Assembly: GCF_001461825.1 (NCBI RefSeq)
Contig: NZ_LLZC01000018.1
Location: forward strand, 1 to 64,000
DNA length: 64,000 bases
Direction of reading: 5' to 3'
From: Bacillus velezensis
GTDB lineage: Bacteria > Bacillota > Bacilli > Bacillales > Bacillaceae
Under the pieces are notes generated by a model. That model was given only the letters and a program-made list of their open reading frames with translations, searched no databases and was not told the origin of the DNA. Positions 1-8,291 of this stretch are shown here, in pieces (position 1 is the first letter of the stretch; each line of letters opens with the position of its first letter). Both the position numbers and the translations under genes were made by a program.

Positions 1-2751
1 TTAGGAATATCTCCAGTCGGAATAGAAGACAGTTTCTTTGAACTTGGCGGAGATTCTATTAAAGCGATTAAGGCCGTTTCGAAGTTACGGGAAAAAGGTT
101 ATAAGCTTTCTTTCGCCGCATTAATGTATCAGCAGACCCCAAGAAAGATTGGGGAAAATATTCAAATGGGAGAAGTAAATCAAGTATACGAACAGGGAGA
201 AATCAATGGGGAAAGTCCATTAACCCCTATACAACTAGAATTTTTCAATAAGAATCACGTCGTACCTAATCATTATAATCAGGCCTTAATGTTAAGAAGT
301 GATGAGCCATTTGACATACCTAGTTTAAAGACAGCAATTACTGAAATCATTAAACATCATGACGCTTTAAGAAATGTATATGACGGACAACGTCAAATCA
401 CGCTGTCTACAGAGGAAAGCAAGCTATATGATTGGTATGAAAAAGATTATACAAAAGTGCAAGATGTATCGAAAGAGATAGAGTATGCCAGCGATAAATT
501 ACAGGCAAGCATAGACCTAGCCACCGGGCCTTTAGTAAAAGTAGGGCTGTTCCATTCAGACAGTGGAGATCATTTACTAATTTGTGTACATCATCTGGTC
601 ATAGACGGTGTATCATGGAGAATTCTGCTGGAGGATTTATTTAGTGGATATCGACAAATACAAGAGACAGGTAAAATCACGCTGCCAATGAAAACGGCTT
701 CGTACAAGGAATGGGCGAATGCTTTAACACAATATGCTAAGAGTGAAGTGCTTTCAGATGAAATAGCATACTGGAAAAATATATCGGATAAATCAAATAG
801 TACTGAGACATTCAAGAGTACACAAACAGCAAGTGGTCAATATAAAAATAAAGTAGTGAAAGTGGACTCTGAAACGACGAAAAAGCTGTTGCTCGAAGCT
901 GGAAAGACATATAAAACAGAAATAAACGACTTGTTACTGGCATCGCTGACCATTGCAGTAAAAGAATGGAGAAACTCTAAGTACCTAACCATAGAAATGG
1001 AAGGTCACGGGAGAGAGACAATAGATAGAGAGATCGCCATCGATCGTACAGTTGGTTGGTTTACAAGTGTATATCCTATTATTTTGGAGACAAAAGATAC
1101 TGTTGAAGAAAGCATTTTGGAGACAAAACAAACATTGAAACAGGTCCCTAATCATGGAATTGGATATGGAGTTTTGAGATATCTTGGTGAGCATAGCGGA
1201 CTTGAGATGAGCGCAGCAATAACATTCAATTATCTTGGAGAATTGGATAACGAGATAGACAGAATTGAAGGAATATCCATGTCGGGAATGCCATTAGGAA
1301 GAAGTATGTCAGAAAAAAATTCATCAGGAATGGGATTGTCTCTAAATGGGGCTGTTTTAAATGGGCAACTTGAATTTGACATCATATATGATACTGGATT
1401 GTATACTGACGAGGATGCTCAAACATTGGTATTGGCATATGAAAGAGCAATTAAGGATGTTGTCGAAACGTGTTTAACCAGAAAAGGAACAGTAAAAATG
1501 CCATTAGATGAAACATTAATTGGTGATAACCGTGATGGCGATCTAAAGTGCATGATACAAAAACAGTTGAATTATTATGGAGATAACCATATTAAAACAC
1601 GTTCTACTTTAGAATGTCCTGTATTGACAGGACATGAGGACTTCTTGCGACCGGATACAGAAATTATTACTGAAATCATAACAATAGAAGGAACGGCAGA
1701 GAACGCTTCTTTATCACTCAGAGGAATAATTTCCAGGCATGGGGCATTAAGAACGAAATTAAATCAAAAAATGACCTATTTAGAAGAATACGATTATTCA
1801 GATGAGTGGGAAATTCCAGTAGTGAAAGGAACCTTAGAATTATCTGCAGAACAATTTAAAGAAATTGTGAATGAAATGAGTTTTCTAACTGATGATAAGC
1901 TGTTATCTAGATTTTTAATCGTAGAAATAGATGCAGACCATTGCTTAGTACTTAGTGCAATTCATCATTTAATATGGGATGGAGTCTCACAAGATTTGTT
2001 TAAGGTTATGCTTCATGAAACTTTGAACAACAGACTTACCACTCCCTATAACTATTCTTTCATAGAATATTGCAAAATGATTAAAAAGAAAGTTGACGAA
2101 CTGGAAATTCCTGATGCTCAAGAGTCTAACATGGAAGAGTATATTGAAGCTGCTAAACAATCAGCTGATTTGGTCTCTCGACGAGACACTAAGAGGTCTA
2201 CAGAAATTCATGTAAAACTAAATGAGTTACAATATCAGAAATTTAGCGAACAACCCATTAATACAGCAGTAGAATTTATATCAAGGCTTATGTATAGTGA
2301 CTTACCTGAAGAATTAAATAACATCCCTGTTTCTGTTTTGACACATAACAGAGATGAATTCAATAAGGAAATGTTGGGGCTAACTTTAAATTTAGATTAT
2401 TCAATTTATGATAGGAAAAGTAAAACGCAAAAACAGCTTTTATCAACATCAGAAAAATCGAGTATTAATCAATCTGCAATTACAGAAAAGTTGTTTCTTA
2501 TAGCACAAAAGTACGGTTTTAATGAAATGTCCCATCGCATTCCAATCATTAATTATCAGGGAGTCCTTGATAAGTTTGCAAGTAGAGATGACATATCACT
2601 TGAGAAGATGTTTTTACAAACACAGATTATAGAGTCTGAAGATTTTGGAGTTAGCATGCACTTTTACATTCAAAATAGTACTCTAATTGCTCGCATTACA
2701 GGCATTACAATTGAAGAAGAGCTCCTTAATGATGTCATGAAGAATATTTAA
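1..2751 (+). CDS. Non-ribosomal peptide synthetase, C-terminal part (PCP-E-C-like), 5' truncated by window
   Basis: The reading frame is open from base 1, so the gene starts left of the window; 916 codons are visible. Residues 1-45 are the end of a peptidyl carrier domain with the phosphopantetheine motif FFELGGDSIKAI, a form typical of carriers that precede epimerization domains. Residues about 74-495 form an epimerization (E) domain: TPIQLEFF, HHLVIDGVSW (first His at residue 197), GIGYGVLRY and FNYLGELD are all present, so the last activated residue is expected in D form. Residues about 505-916 form a second condensation-fold domain with RHGALRT and HHLIWDGVS (first His at residue 655) but weak later motifs. 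There is no thioesterase or reductase domain. The carrier and E assignments are firm; the role of the last domain (chain release, docking or relic) is unknown. Confidence 0.93.
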   Translation, partial: LGISPVGIEDSFFELGGDSIKAIKAVSKLREKGYKLSFAALMYQQTPRKIGENIQMGEVNQVYEQGEINGESPLTPIQLEFFNKNHVVPNHYNQALMLRSDEPFDIPSLKTAITEIIKHHDALRNVYDGQRQITLSTEESKLYDWYEKDYTKVQDVSKEIEYASDKLQASIDLATGPLVKVGLFHSDSGDHLLICVHHLVIDGVSWRILLEDLFSGYRQIQETGKITLPMKTASYKEWANALTQYAKSEVLSDEIAYWKNISDKSNSTETFKSTQTASGQYKNKVVKVDSETTKKLLLEAGKTYKTEINDLLLASLTIAVKEWRNSKYLTIEMEGHGRETIDREIAIDRTVGWFTSVYPIILETKDTVEESILETKQTLKQVPNHGIGYGVLRYLGEHSGLEMSAAITFNYLGELDNEIDRIEGISMSGMPLGRSMSEKNSSGMGLSLNGAVLNGQLEFDIIYDTGLYTDEDAQTLVLAYERAIKDVVETCLTRKGTVKMPLDETLIGDNRDGDLKCMIQKQLNYYGDNHIKTRSTLECPVLTGHEDFLRPDTEIITEIITIEGTAENASLSLRGIISRHGALRTKLNQKMTYLEEYDYSDEWEIPVVKGTLELSAEQFKEIVNEMSFLTDDKLLSRFLIVEIDADHCLVLSAIHHLIWDGVSQDLFKVMLHETLNNRLTTPYNYSFIEYCKMIKKKVDELEIPDAQESNMEEYIEAAKQSADLVSRRDTKRSTEIHVKLNELQYQKFSEQPINTAVEFISRLMYSDLPEELNNIPVSVLTHNRDEFNKEMLGLTLNLDYSIYDRKSKTQKQLLSTSEKSSINQSAITEKLFLIAQKYGFNEMSHRIPIINYQGVLDKFASRDDISLEKMFLQTQIIESEDFGVSMHFYIQNSTLIARITGITIEEELLNDVMKNI

Positions 2752-2760
2752 TGTTGGATC

Positions 2761-2876
2761 TTACCCGTAAAACCACCCGCTATGCGGGTGGAGGGGTCAT
2801 AAAAAGACATATGATGCCAGATCATGTGCATATGCTCGCGGTCCCACCCAACATATCTGAAATATGCACATGATCT
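2761..2876. repeat. Two palindromes between NRPS and ABC genes, IS200/IS605-end or PATE-like
   Basis: A perfect 8-bp hairpin (CCACCCGC, TAT loop, GCGGGTGG) lies at 2773-2791. A perfect 15-bp inverted repeat, AGATCATGTGCATAT at 2819-2833 against 2862-2876, encloses 28 bases. Subterminal hairpins of this kind are typical of IS200/IS605 family ends and of their short derivatives (PATEs), and the tetranucleotide TTAC at 2761-2764 matches the insertion target of IS608-type elements. No transposase reading frame is present. The first hairpin has no T-tract, so it is a poor rho-independent terminator. The palindromes are seen; the mobile-element origin is inference. Confidence 0.5.
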
Positions 2877-2948
2877 AGCAATAAACAATTGGAGTGTAAA
2901 TTAGACATGCTCTAAATGAAATTAGAAACAAGAAGGGGGGCTTATAGT

Positions 2949-4691
2949 ATGAATGAAAAAATTTCAAAAAGCATATACAAAAAGAATATAGGCTTATTTA
3001 TTTTGTCCTGCTTACTTGGTATCATGACATCTATTCTGTTTATTGCATTGGCAATTATACTACAAAAGTTTATTGATTATTCTATTAATAAAGATATTGA
3101 CAATATCTTTAAGGTGACTACTGTTTCCGTTATTTTATTGCCTTTAGGTGCAGTGGGAATGTATGTGGGGTATGCTGTTAAAAATTTATATACAAAAAGG
3201 GCAACGTTAAACCTGAAAAATACCCTTGTTGAAAATATTTTGCGGTTAGATATGAGAAGTTTCAACAAGGAGAGTAATGGAACCTACATATCACGATTGT
3301 CAAATGATATAACGATAATTCAAAACGATTATATAAAAGGGACCGTGGAAATATTTGTTCAGCTAGCTATGCTTGTAGGCGGAGTGCTTGCGATGTTTAT
3401 CATTAATTCATTCCTTGCATTGAGTATATTACTCACTTGTATCATTCCACTTGCAGTTTCGAGTATATTTAATAATCGTATGCAAAAAGCACAAGGTGAA
3501 GTGGCTGAGCAAAATAAAAATTATGTATCTTTCATTAAAGATATATTGTCTGGAAATCAGGTTGTTAAGAGCTTTAACATCGAAAAGGAGATTTTTGAAA
3601 GGGCAAAGGCAAAGGCGAACAAGCAGGAAAAAGCTAAAATGGTATACGAAAATCTGTTGTCACTCATTATGTCACTTACTGATATTTCAACTTTTCTTGT
3701 TGCTGTAGTCATATTTATTGTGGGTACTCAGCAGCTAATGAAAGGAGAAATTACAGTAGGAGAGATTATGGCTTTTATTCAATTGTTAAATTGCGTAACA
3801 GTTCCCATTAATAGACTCATAACCGGTTTTACCAAAAGGCAGGCCAGTCGGGCTTTATTAATGAATTTCAATAAAATTGGAGAGGCAAAAACGGATCAAA
3901 CTCAAAGAATTGATATCCCTAAATTCAGTAATAAAATTTCTCTAAATGGGCTTTCGTTAAGCGTAGATGGGAAAAAAATTTTAGATGATATTAATTTTGA
4001 ATTTGAATATGGAAAGTCTTATGCCATTGTAGGAACAAGTGGGAGTGGAAAGACAACCTTATTAAAGATGTTGACTGGGTTTTATGATGGGTATGAAGGA
4101 AATATCAGGTATGACGGGGTTGATCTTGAGAAAATAAGTGATCAGTCCATTTTCCAAAATGTTAGTTTTATTCATCAGGACTGTTTTATCTTTGATGATA
4201 CGATTGAACAAAATATTAAATTGTTTCGTGAATGTGACACAGATGAGTTTGAGCAAGTCATAAAGAAGAGTATGTTACAGAAATTGATTCATGACAGAGG
4301 CGGCTTTGATGTATTATGTGGAGAAAATGGAATCCATTTTTCAGGTGGGGAAAAACAGAGAATTTCTATAGCAAGAGCACTCCTGAGAAAATCACCTATA
4401 TTACTTATGGACGAGGCGACTTCAGCGTTGGACAATCAAACAGCTAGTGACCTTGAGTGTATGTTAAGTGAAATGCAGGGCATTACGAGAATTTCCATTA
4501 CTCATAGGCTGGATGAATCAATTCTTAGTGGATATGATGAAATTGTCTTATTGAATAATGGGAAAATTGAAGAACACGGCACGTATCATAAATTAATGGA
4601 AGCCAAACAAAGATTTTATGCATTGAGTATGTTGAGTAGACATAATAATGATCTTTTAATAGAGAAAGGTACAACTAGTCTTGTATTTTAA
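2949..4691 (+). CDS. ABC transporter, fused permease/ATPase (exporter type)
   Basis: A half-size exporter of 580 residues. The N-terminal half carries about six hydrophobic segments (residues about 15-295) of the type I exporter fold. The C-terminal half is the ATPase: Walker A GTSGSGKTT at 362-370, Q-loop FIHQDC, signature FSGGEKQ near 465, Walker B LLMDEATSALD and H-loop ITHR. It would act as a homodimer in the membrane. The start was set at ATG 2949 because AGAAGGGGGG (2931-2940) lies 8 bases upstream; an in-frame ATG at 2916 has no such site. Its place directly after the peptide synthetase suggests export of, or self-protection against, the peptide. The substrate cannot be read from the sequence. 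Confidence 0.9.
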   Translation: MNEKISKSIYKKNIGLFILSCLLGIMTSILFIALAIILQKFIDYSINKDIDNIFKVTTVSVILLPLGAVGMYVGYAVKNLYTKRATLNLKNTLVENILRLDMRSFNKESNGTYISRLSNDITIIQNDYIKGTVEIFVQLAMLVGGVLAMFIINSFLALSILLTCIIPLAVSSIFNNRMQKAQGEVAEQNKNYVSFIKDILSGNQVVKSFNIEKEIFERAKAKANKQEKAKMVYENLLSLIMSLTDISTFLVAVVIFIVGTQQLMKGEITVGEIMAFIQLLNCVTVPINRLITGFTKRQASRALLMNFNKIGEAKTDQTQRIDIPKFSNKISLNGLSLSVDGKKILDDINFEFEYGKSYAIVGTSGSGKTTLLKMLTGFYDGYEGNIRYDGVDLEKISDQSIFQNVSFIHQDCFIFDDTIEQNIKLFRECDTDEFEQVIKKSMLQKLIHDRGGFDVLCGENGIHFSGGEKQRISIARALLRKSPILLMDEATSALDNQTASDLECMLSEMQGITRISITHRLDESILSGYDEIVLLNNGKIEEHGTYHKLMEAKQRFYALSMLSRHNNDLLIEKGTTSLVF

Positions 4692-4764
4692 ATCTCAATG
4701 GTTGTATGAAATAAGTTTTTGGACAGTTTTGATGCTTGTATAAGATGAAAGGGGTGTCGTACGG

Positions 4765-5829
4765 ATGGAGCAAATCGCAGTTGTTGGGTGTGGCGGAATG
4801 ATCGGTGAAGTCATCTGTAAGAACTTATGTAAAGACTTTATTGTTAAGGGCGGACAGCGGCGTGAACCTACAGCATTAATGAACCTTAATAATTTTAACT
4901 ACCAATTCCTGGATGTTTCTGACTGGGAGAACTTGATTGCGTTCTGTACTGATTGTACGGTTGTCATTAATTGTGCAGGGCCTGAATTTGTAATTAAAGA
5001 TAGAGTTGCTCAGGCAGCCATGAAAGTAGGAGCAAAATATGTTGATGCTTCCAATGCTTTATTATTGAATCAGGAGCAAAAGCTAGAGCTTAAAGCTAAC
5101 GGTGTAAATTACATAGGAGCTGGTTTTTGTCCTGGAATTACAGGTCTGCTATTAAAACGAGTGATAAATCATTTATTAGACGAAACTAAGCATGTGAATT
5201 GTTATATTGGTGGTGCGGAACATTATACGAAAACTTCTATCTCAGATATATTAATGAGTGGCCATAGTGTAATTGGAAAAACAGACTCTTATTGGAGTGA
5301 TCATTGTGTTAAAACGGAAAATATAAATATGATGCAGAAAGAATTTGTACCTGAAGTGGATGTTCCTGTCTATAAGAAACCGTATTTAAGTCAAGAGATC
5401 ATTGATATTCTGGAAGTTAGTTCGGTACAAGAACTTCACTGGTACAATATAGCGGCAAATGATTATATTTTCCGTTTGGCAATGCAATTTTATCAAATGC
5501 AACTTGAGTCTTCGGTTGAAGAAGCAATGAAAAAACTAGACATTAGCTTAGAGGAGCAACCTAAAGAGGAATGGATAGCTTTAGTCATTGATGCTACAGG
5601 AGTGAAAGATGGAAAGAATGTTAGGTGCAGATTGAATTTACAAATGGAAACGAGTTCAGAGTTAACGGGTACAGTGGCTGCCGAAATCGCCCGACAAGCT
5701 GTTTCGAGTAATAGACCTAATGGTACCTACTGGGCTTATGAAGTGCTTCCTATAGATTTTATGAATCAATATGTTTTTTCTAATAAGCATGATTTTTATG
5801 AGGAAAAGTATGTTGAAATAAAGAAATGA
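4765..5829 (+). CDS. Saccharopine-dehydrogenase-like NAD(P)-dependent oxidoreductase
   Basis: The 354-residue protein begins with a Rossmann nucleotide-binding motif, VVGCGGMIGEVI (residues 5-16), followed by CTVVINCAGPEF and a VDASNA segment, the arrangement of the saccharopine dehydrogenase NAD(P)-binding family. A GAAAGGGGTG ribosome site precedes ATG 4765. The C-terminal half has no motif I recognise. In a peptide-synthetase cluster such an enzyme could reduce a carbonyl or imine on the product or make an unusual amino acid; this is inference. Ordinary lysine metabolism is an alternative but unlikely in this setting. Confidence 0.72.
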   Translation: MEQIAVVGCGGMIGEVICKNLCKDFIVKGGQRREPTALMNLNNFNYQFLDVSDWENLIAFCTDCTVVINCAGPEFVIKDRVAQAAMKVGAKYVDASNALLLNQEQKLELKANGVNYIGAGFCPGITGLLLKRVINHLLDETKHVNCYIGGAEHYTKTSISDILMSGHSVIGKTDSYWSDHCVKTENINMMQKEFVPEVDVPVYKKPYLSQEIIDILEVSSVQELHWYNIAANDYIFRLAMQFYQMQLESSVEEAMKKLDISLEEQPKEEWIALVIDATGVKDGKNVRCRLNLQMETSSELTGTVAAEIARQAVSSNRPNGTYWAYEVLPIDFMNQYVFSNKHDFYEEKYVEIKK

Positions 5830-5864
5830 TATGACTAGGTTACATGGCGTACATCTGATATTTA

Positions 5865-6983
5865 TTGGATAGGGGGGAGTACATTATAAAAAAGCTTTTA
5901 CTTAAGAGATTACCGTTGATTTCACTTGGAGTTATAGCTTACATACTGACAAAATACGCGCAGAACCATCAGGATTGGGCGGAAAAATACAGTAGGTCTG
6001 TATATCCGTTATTGTCAAAAATAGTAGGATTTGTACCTTCTTGGGTCACATTTTCTGTTAGTGAATGGCTCGTCGTGTTGGTTGTGTTACTTTTTCTATT
6101 TTATATCGTTTATTATGTGCGCAAGGTTATCATGAGTAAAGGTGCACGTAGGATGGTAGTTTATCGTGGTGCTCTAGGAATCGTTACGATCTGTAGCGTG
6201 ATATATTTTTGTTATACTATTTTGGGTGGAATAAACTATTACAGATATTCTTTTTTGTCTTATACCGAATATAAAGAAGAGAACTACAGCAAGGAGGAAC
6301 TGGTCAAATTGAGTAAGTCGCTTGCCGTTGAAATGGAATTGGCAAGGGAAAAGTTAGCGGATACTGATCTTTTGGCTCATGTACCAGAGGTTTTTGATTA
6401 TTATGCACAACACGCAGTGTTCTCGATGCAAATGTTATCAAAGAAATATCCTGTTTTGGAGCATTCATATTCAACACCAAAACCAGTGGTGATGTCAAAA
6501 CTAATGTCGCATGCAGGGATACATGGTATTTTTGTCCCTTTTACTTATGAATCCAATATCAATGTTAATGTGCCAGTTTTTTTGGTGCCTGCTACTATGG
6601 CGCATGAATTGGCACATCAGAGTGGTTTCATGCATGAGGATGAGGCTAATTTTATAGCTTATCTGGCATGTAAGCAGCAGGATGATCCAATGATACTATA
6701 CAGTGGTTTATTTCTGGCATTTGATTATTCTATATCTGAGCTAAAGAAAGTGGATCCAGATAAGGCGTCTGATATAATGTCCAGTCTGTCCAAAGCGGTG
6801 CGGCATGATATAGAACAAAATGAGCAGTACCGGGATAAGTATGAGGGTGTTATTTCAAGTATTTCAAGAAATGTAAATGACGTATATCTGAAGGCAAATA
6901 ATCAGACAGACGGTTTGAATAGCTATAGTGATATGGTGAATTTATTGCTGGCAGAGCAGCGAGAGATAGAGAAGTACAATTAA
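5865..6983 (+). CDS. DUF3810-type membrane protein with HELAH metallopeptidase motif
   Basis: About 372 residues. Three hydrophobic segments (residues about 13-28, 66-86 and 102-122) precede a domain that carries HELAHQSG (HELAH at 247-251) and, shortly after, EDEANFIAYLAC. This is a gluzincin-like HExxH...E arrangement characteristic of DUF3810. Zinc binding is therefore likely and peptidase activity possible but unproven. The start is uncertain. TTG 5865 lies upstream of the strong AGGGGGGAG site (5871-5879), whereas only ATT 5883 or ATA 5886 sit just downstream of it in frame. Its place inside the peptide cluster suggests a role in maturation or immunity, but this family also occurs outside such clusters. 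Confidence 0.75.
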   Translation: MDRGEYIIKKLLLKRLPLISLGVIAYILTKYAQNHQDWAEKYSRSVYPLLSKIVGFVPSWVTFSVSEWLVVLVVLLFLFYIVYYVRKVIMSKGARRMVVYRGALGIVTICSVIYFCYTILGGINYYRYSFLSYTEYKEENYSKEELVKLSKSLAVEMELAREKLADTDLLAHVPEVFDYYAQHAVFSMQMLSKKYPVLEHSYSTPKPVVMSKLMSHAGIHGIFVPFTYESNINVNVPVFLVPATMAHELAHQSGFMHEDEANFIAYLACKQQDDPMILYSGLFLAFDYSISELKKVDPDKASDIMSSLSKAVRHDIEQNEQYRDKYEGVISSISRNVNDVYLKANNQTDGLNSYSDMVNLLLAEQREIEKYN

Positions 6984-7033
6984 ATGTATCTTGAATACTT
7001 ATAGGTTTATATAGTAATGATAGTGGGCTCAAG

Positions 7034-7771
7034 TTGAACATAGGAGTGAGTGAAATAAATAAAATAAAAGTATTTCCTATTCCATATGCTGGAGCGTCGG
7101 TAAATGCATATTATGAATGGAAAAAACTACTGCCGGATAGATATGAATTGTGTATATGTGAATTGGCTGGAAGAGGAACTCGATTCACAGAGCCTTGTTA
7201 CCAGTCTGTTGGTGAAGCAAGTGAAGATATCGCCAAAAGAATAAGTGAACAATTAGAATATGACGATGAATATGTTATATTTGGACACAGCATGGGAGCC
7301 TTATTGACTTATGAGATATATTATAAACTTAAGCAAATGGGAACTAAGGAACCAAGGCATCTGTTTTTTTCTGGGCGAGATGCTCCACATATTTTTGAAA
7401 AGAGAGAAGACATTGAAAATATGACTAATGAAACTTTCTTGACAAAGGTGGAACAATATGGGGGAATACCAGAGGAGTTTTATACAAAAGAGATTATGGA
7501 TATGTTTCTTCCGATTTTGCGAGCAGATTTTATAATTTTGGACAATTATAAGTTTCAGCCCAAAGCAGAAAAAATAAGTTGTGGAGTAAGCGTTTTTTAT
7601 GCGGATAGCGATTTTTCGACTCATATCAATGAAATGCATAAATGGAGTGAAGTTGTTGAAGGGAATGTGAAATTTCATAAGTTTAAAGGAGAACATTTTT
7701 TTTTGAATCGGTATCCTAATGATATTGTAAATACTATTGTTAAAGATACAGAGACTTATTCTTGTTCATGA
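7034..7771 (+). CDS. Type II (external) thioesterase of the NRPS cluster
   Basis: An alpha/beta hydrolase of about 245 residues of the GrsT/SrfAD type. It shows the family N-terminus FPIPYAGAS, the nucleophile elbow GHSMG (Ser86), an acidic residue in VFYADSDFS and the catalytic His221 in GEHFF. Such enzymes release wrongly loaded acyl or aminoacyl groups from carrier domains, so this is a proof-reading partner of the synthetase at 1-2751. The start codon is unclear: TTG 7034 has a weak ribosome site, GTG 7046 overlaps the AGGAG at 7042-7046, and ATA 7055 is the only in-frame codon well placed after that AGGAG. It is the last gene of the accessory operon and is followed by a terminator. Confidence 0.9.
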   Translation: MNIGVSEINKIKVFPIPYAGASVNAYYEWKKLLPDRYELCICELAGRGTRFTEPCYQSVGEASEDIAKRISEQLEYDDEYVIFGHSMGALLTYEIYYKLKQMGTKEPRHLFFSGRDAPHIFEKREDIENMTNETFLTKVEQYGGIPEEFYTKEIMDMFLPILRADFIILDNYKFQPKAEKISCGVSVFYADSDFSTHINEMHKWSEVVEGNVKFHKFKGEHFFLNRYPNDIVNTIVKDTETYSCS

Positions 7772-7840
7772 GAGATTCCTCGTTTCGTCAATGTTGGTGT
7801 GGTAACTTACATTGTACAAGAGGAATCTCTCTTTCGCATT
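7770..7840 (+). terminator. Terminator-like long hairpin after thioesterase gene
   Basis: A perfect 12-bp inverted repeat, GAGAGATTCCTC (7770-7781) against 7820-7831, with a nested 6-bp pair (CAATGT 7789-7794, ACATTG 7809-7814), is followed by a T-rich stretch. It closes the accessory gene cluster. Confidence 0.65.
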
Positions 7841-8067
7841 CATTTTTTGGTAGAATTTAGATAATCGACAGACGTGTTATTATATAAATCTAAAAAGATT
7901 TTGGTTTAGACTTTCTTTTCTTTGTACAGTTTGAATGTGTTTTGAAATATTATATTTAAAATAAATTTTATCAGTCTGAGAATCCTTCAATGATTGTTAC
8001 TTAATTTTGCTTAATTATAAAAGTAATATTCAATAATTGTTTTAGGTAGGTTTTAGTAAGGAGAATT
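7841..8067. other. AT-rich intergenic stretch, no gene seen
   Basis: A very AT-rich spacer between the thioesterase terminator and the 10-codon frame at 8068. No convincing reading frame, tRNA or repeat was found. It probably holds the promoter for the short frame downstream, but no -35/-10 pair stands out. Base composition shifts to core-genome values just after 8115. Confidence 0.5.
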
Positions 8068-8100
8068 ATGAAAAAAATTAAGAAAAAACATTGGAAATAA
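8068..8100 (+). CDS. Ten-codon reading frame with a good ribosome site (leader peptide or gene relic)
   Basis: AAGGAG (8059-8064) lies 3 bases before ATG 8068, which opens a frame of ten codons reading MKKIKKKHWK and ending at TAA 8100. The peptide is strongly basic. A hairpin terminator (8116-8155) follows within 16 bases. This could be a leader peptide, a truncated 5' remnant of a lost gene at the edge of the accessory block, or chance. No continuation in another frame was found. Confidence 0.3.
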   Translation: MKKIKKKHWK

Positions 8101-8115
8101 TAAGCTTTCAGTTTT

Positions 8116-8155
8116 AAGCCCGGTGCCGCTAACAACACGGCGGCCGGGCTTTTTT
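8116..8155 (+). terminator. Rho-independent terminator
   Basis: A GC-rich stem, AGCCCGGTGCCG with its near-complement CGGCGGCCGGGCT, is followed by TTTTTT. It lies downstream of the 10-codon frame and at the change from AT-rich to core-like DNA. Confidence 0.75.
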
Positions 8156-8251
8156 CACGGCCGGATTACGATGTCAGCGCCGAACTTGATCGGAACTCTC
8201 AGCCATTTACATTCCCCTTTTCTCTTGTAAATAAAAAGATTCTAAAACTAG

Positions 8252-8290
8252 AAAAGGTTCCGGAAAGCAGATGCTTACGGAACCTTTTTC
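8252..8290 (-). terminator. Terminator of the yvkC-yvkB-yvkA operon
   Basis: Stem AAAAGGTTCCG (8252-8262) pairs with CGGAACCTTTT (8278-8288). It sits directly after the yvkA stop codon on the minus strand, and the flanking A/T runs let it work in both directions. Confidence 0.75.
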
Positions 8291-8291
8291 G

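Noticed and set aside
2773-2791. Rho-independent terminator after the synthetase gene
   Set aside because: The 8-bp GC-rich hairpin is followed by GAGGGGTCATAAAAAG, not by a T-run, so termination there is unlikely.
7301-7696. 131-codon open frame on the minus strand
   Set aside because: It lies wholly inside the thioesterase gene, has no ribosome site and its translation is low-complexity Phe/Ile/Lys-rich; a shadow of an AT-rich gene.
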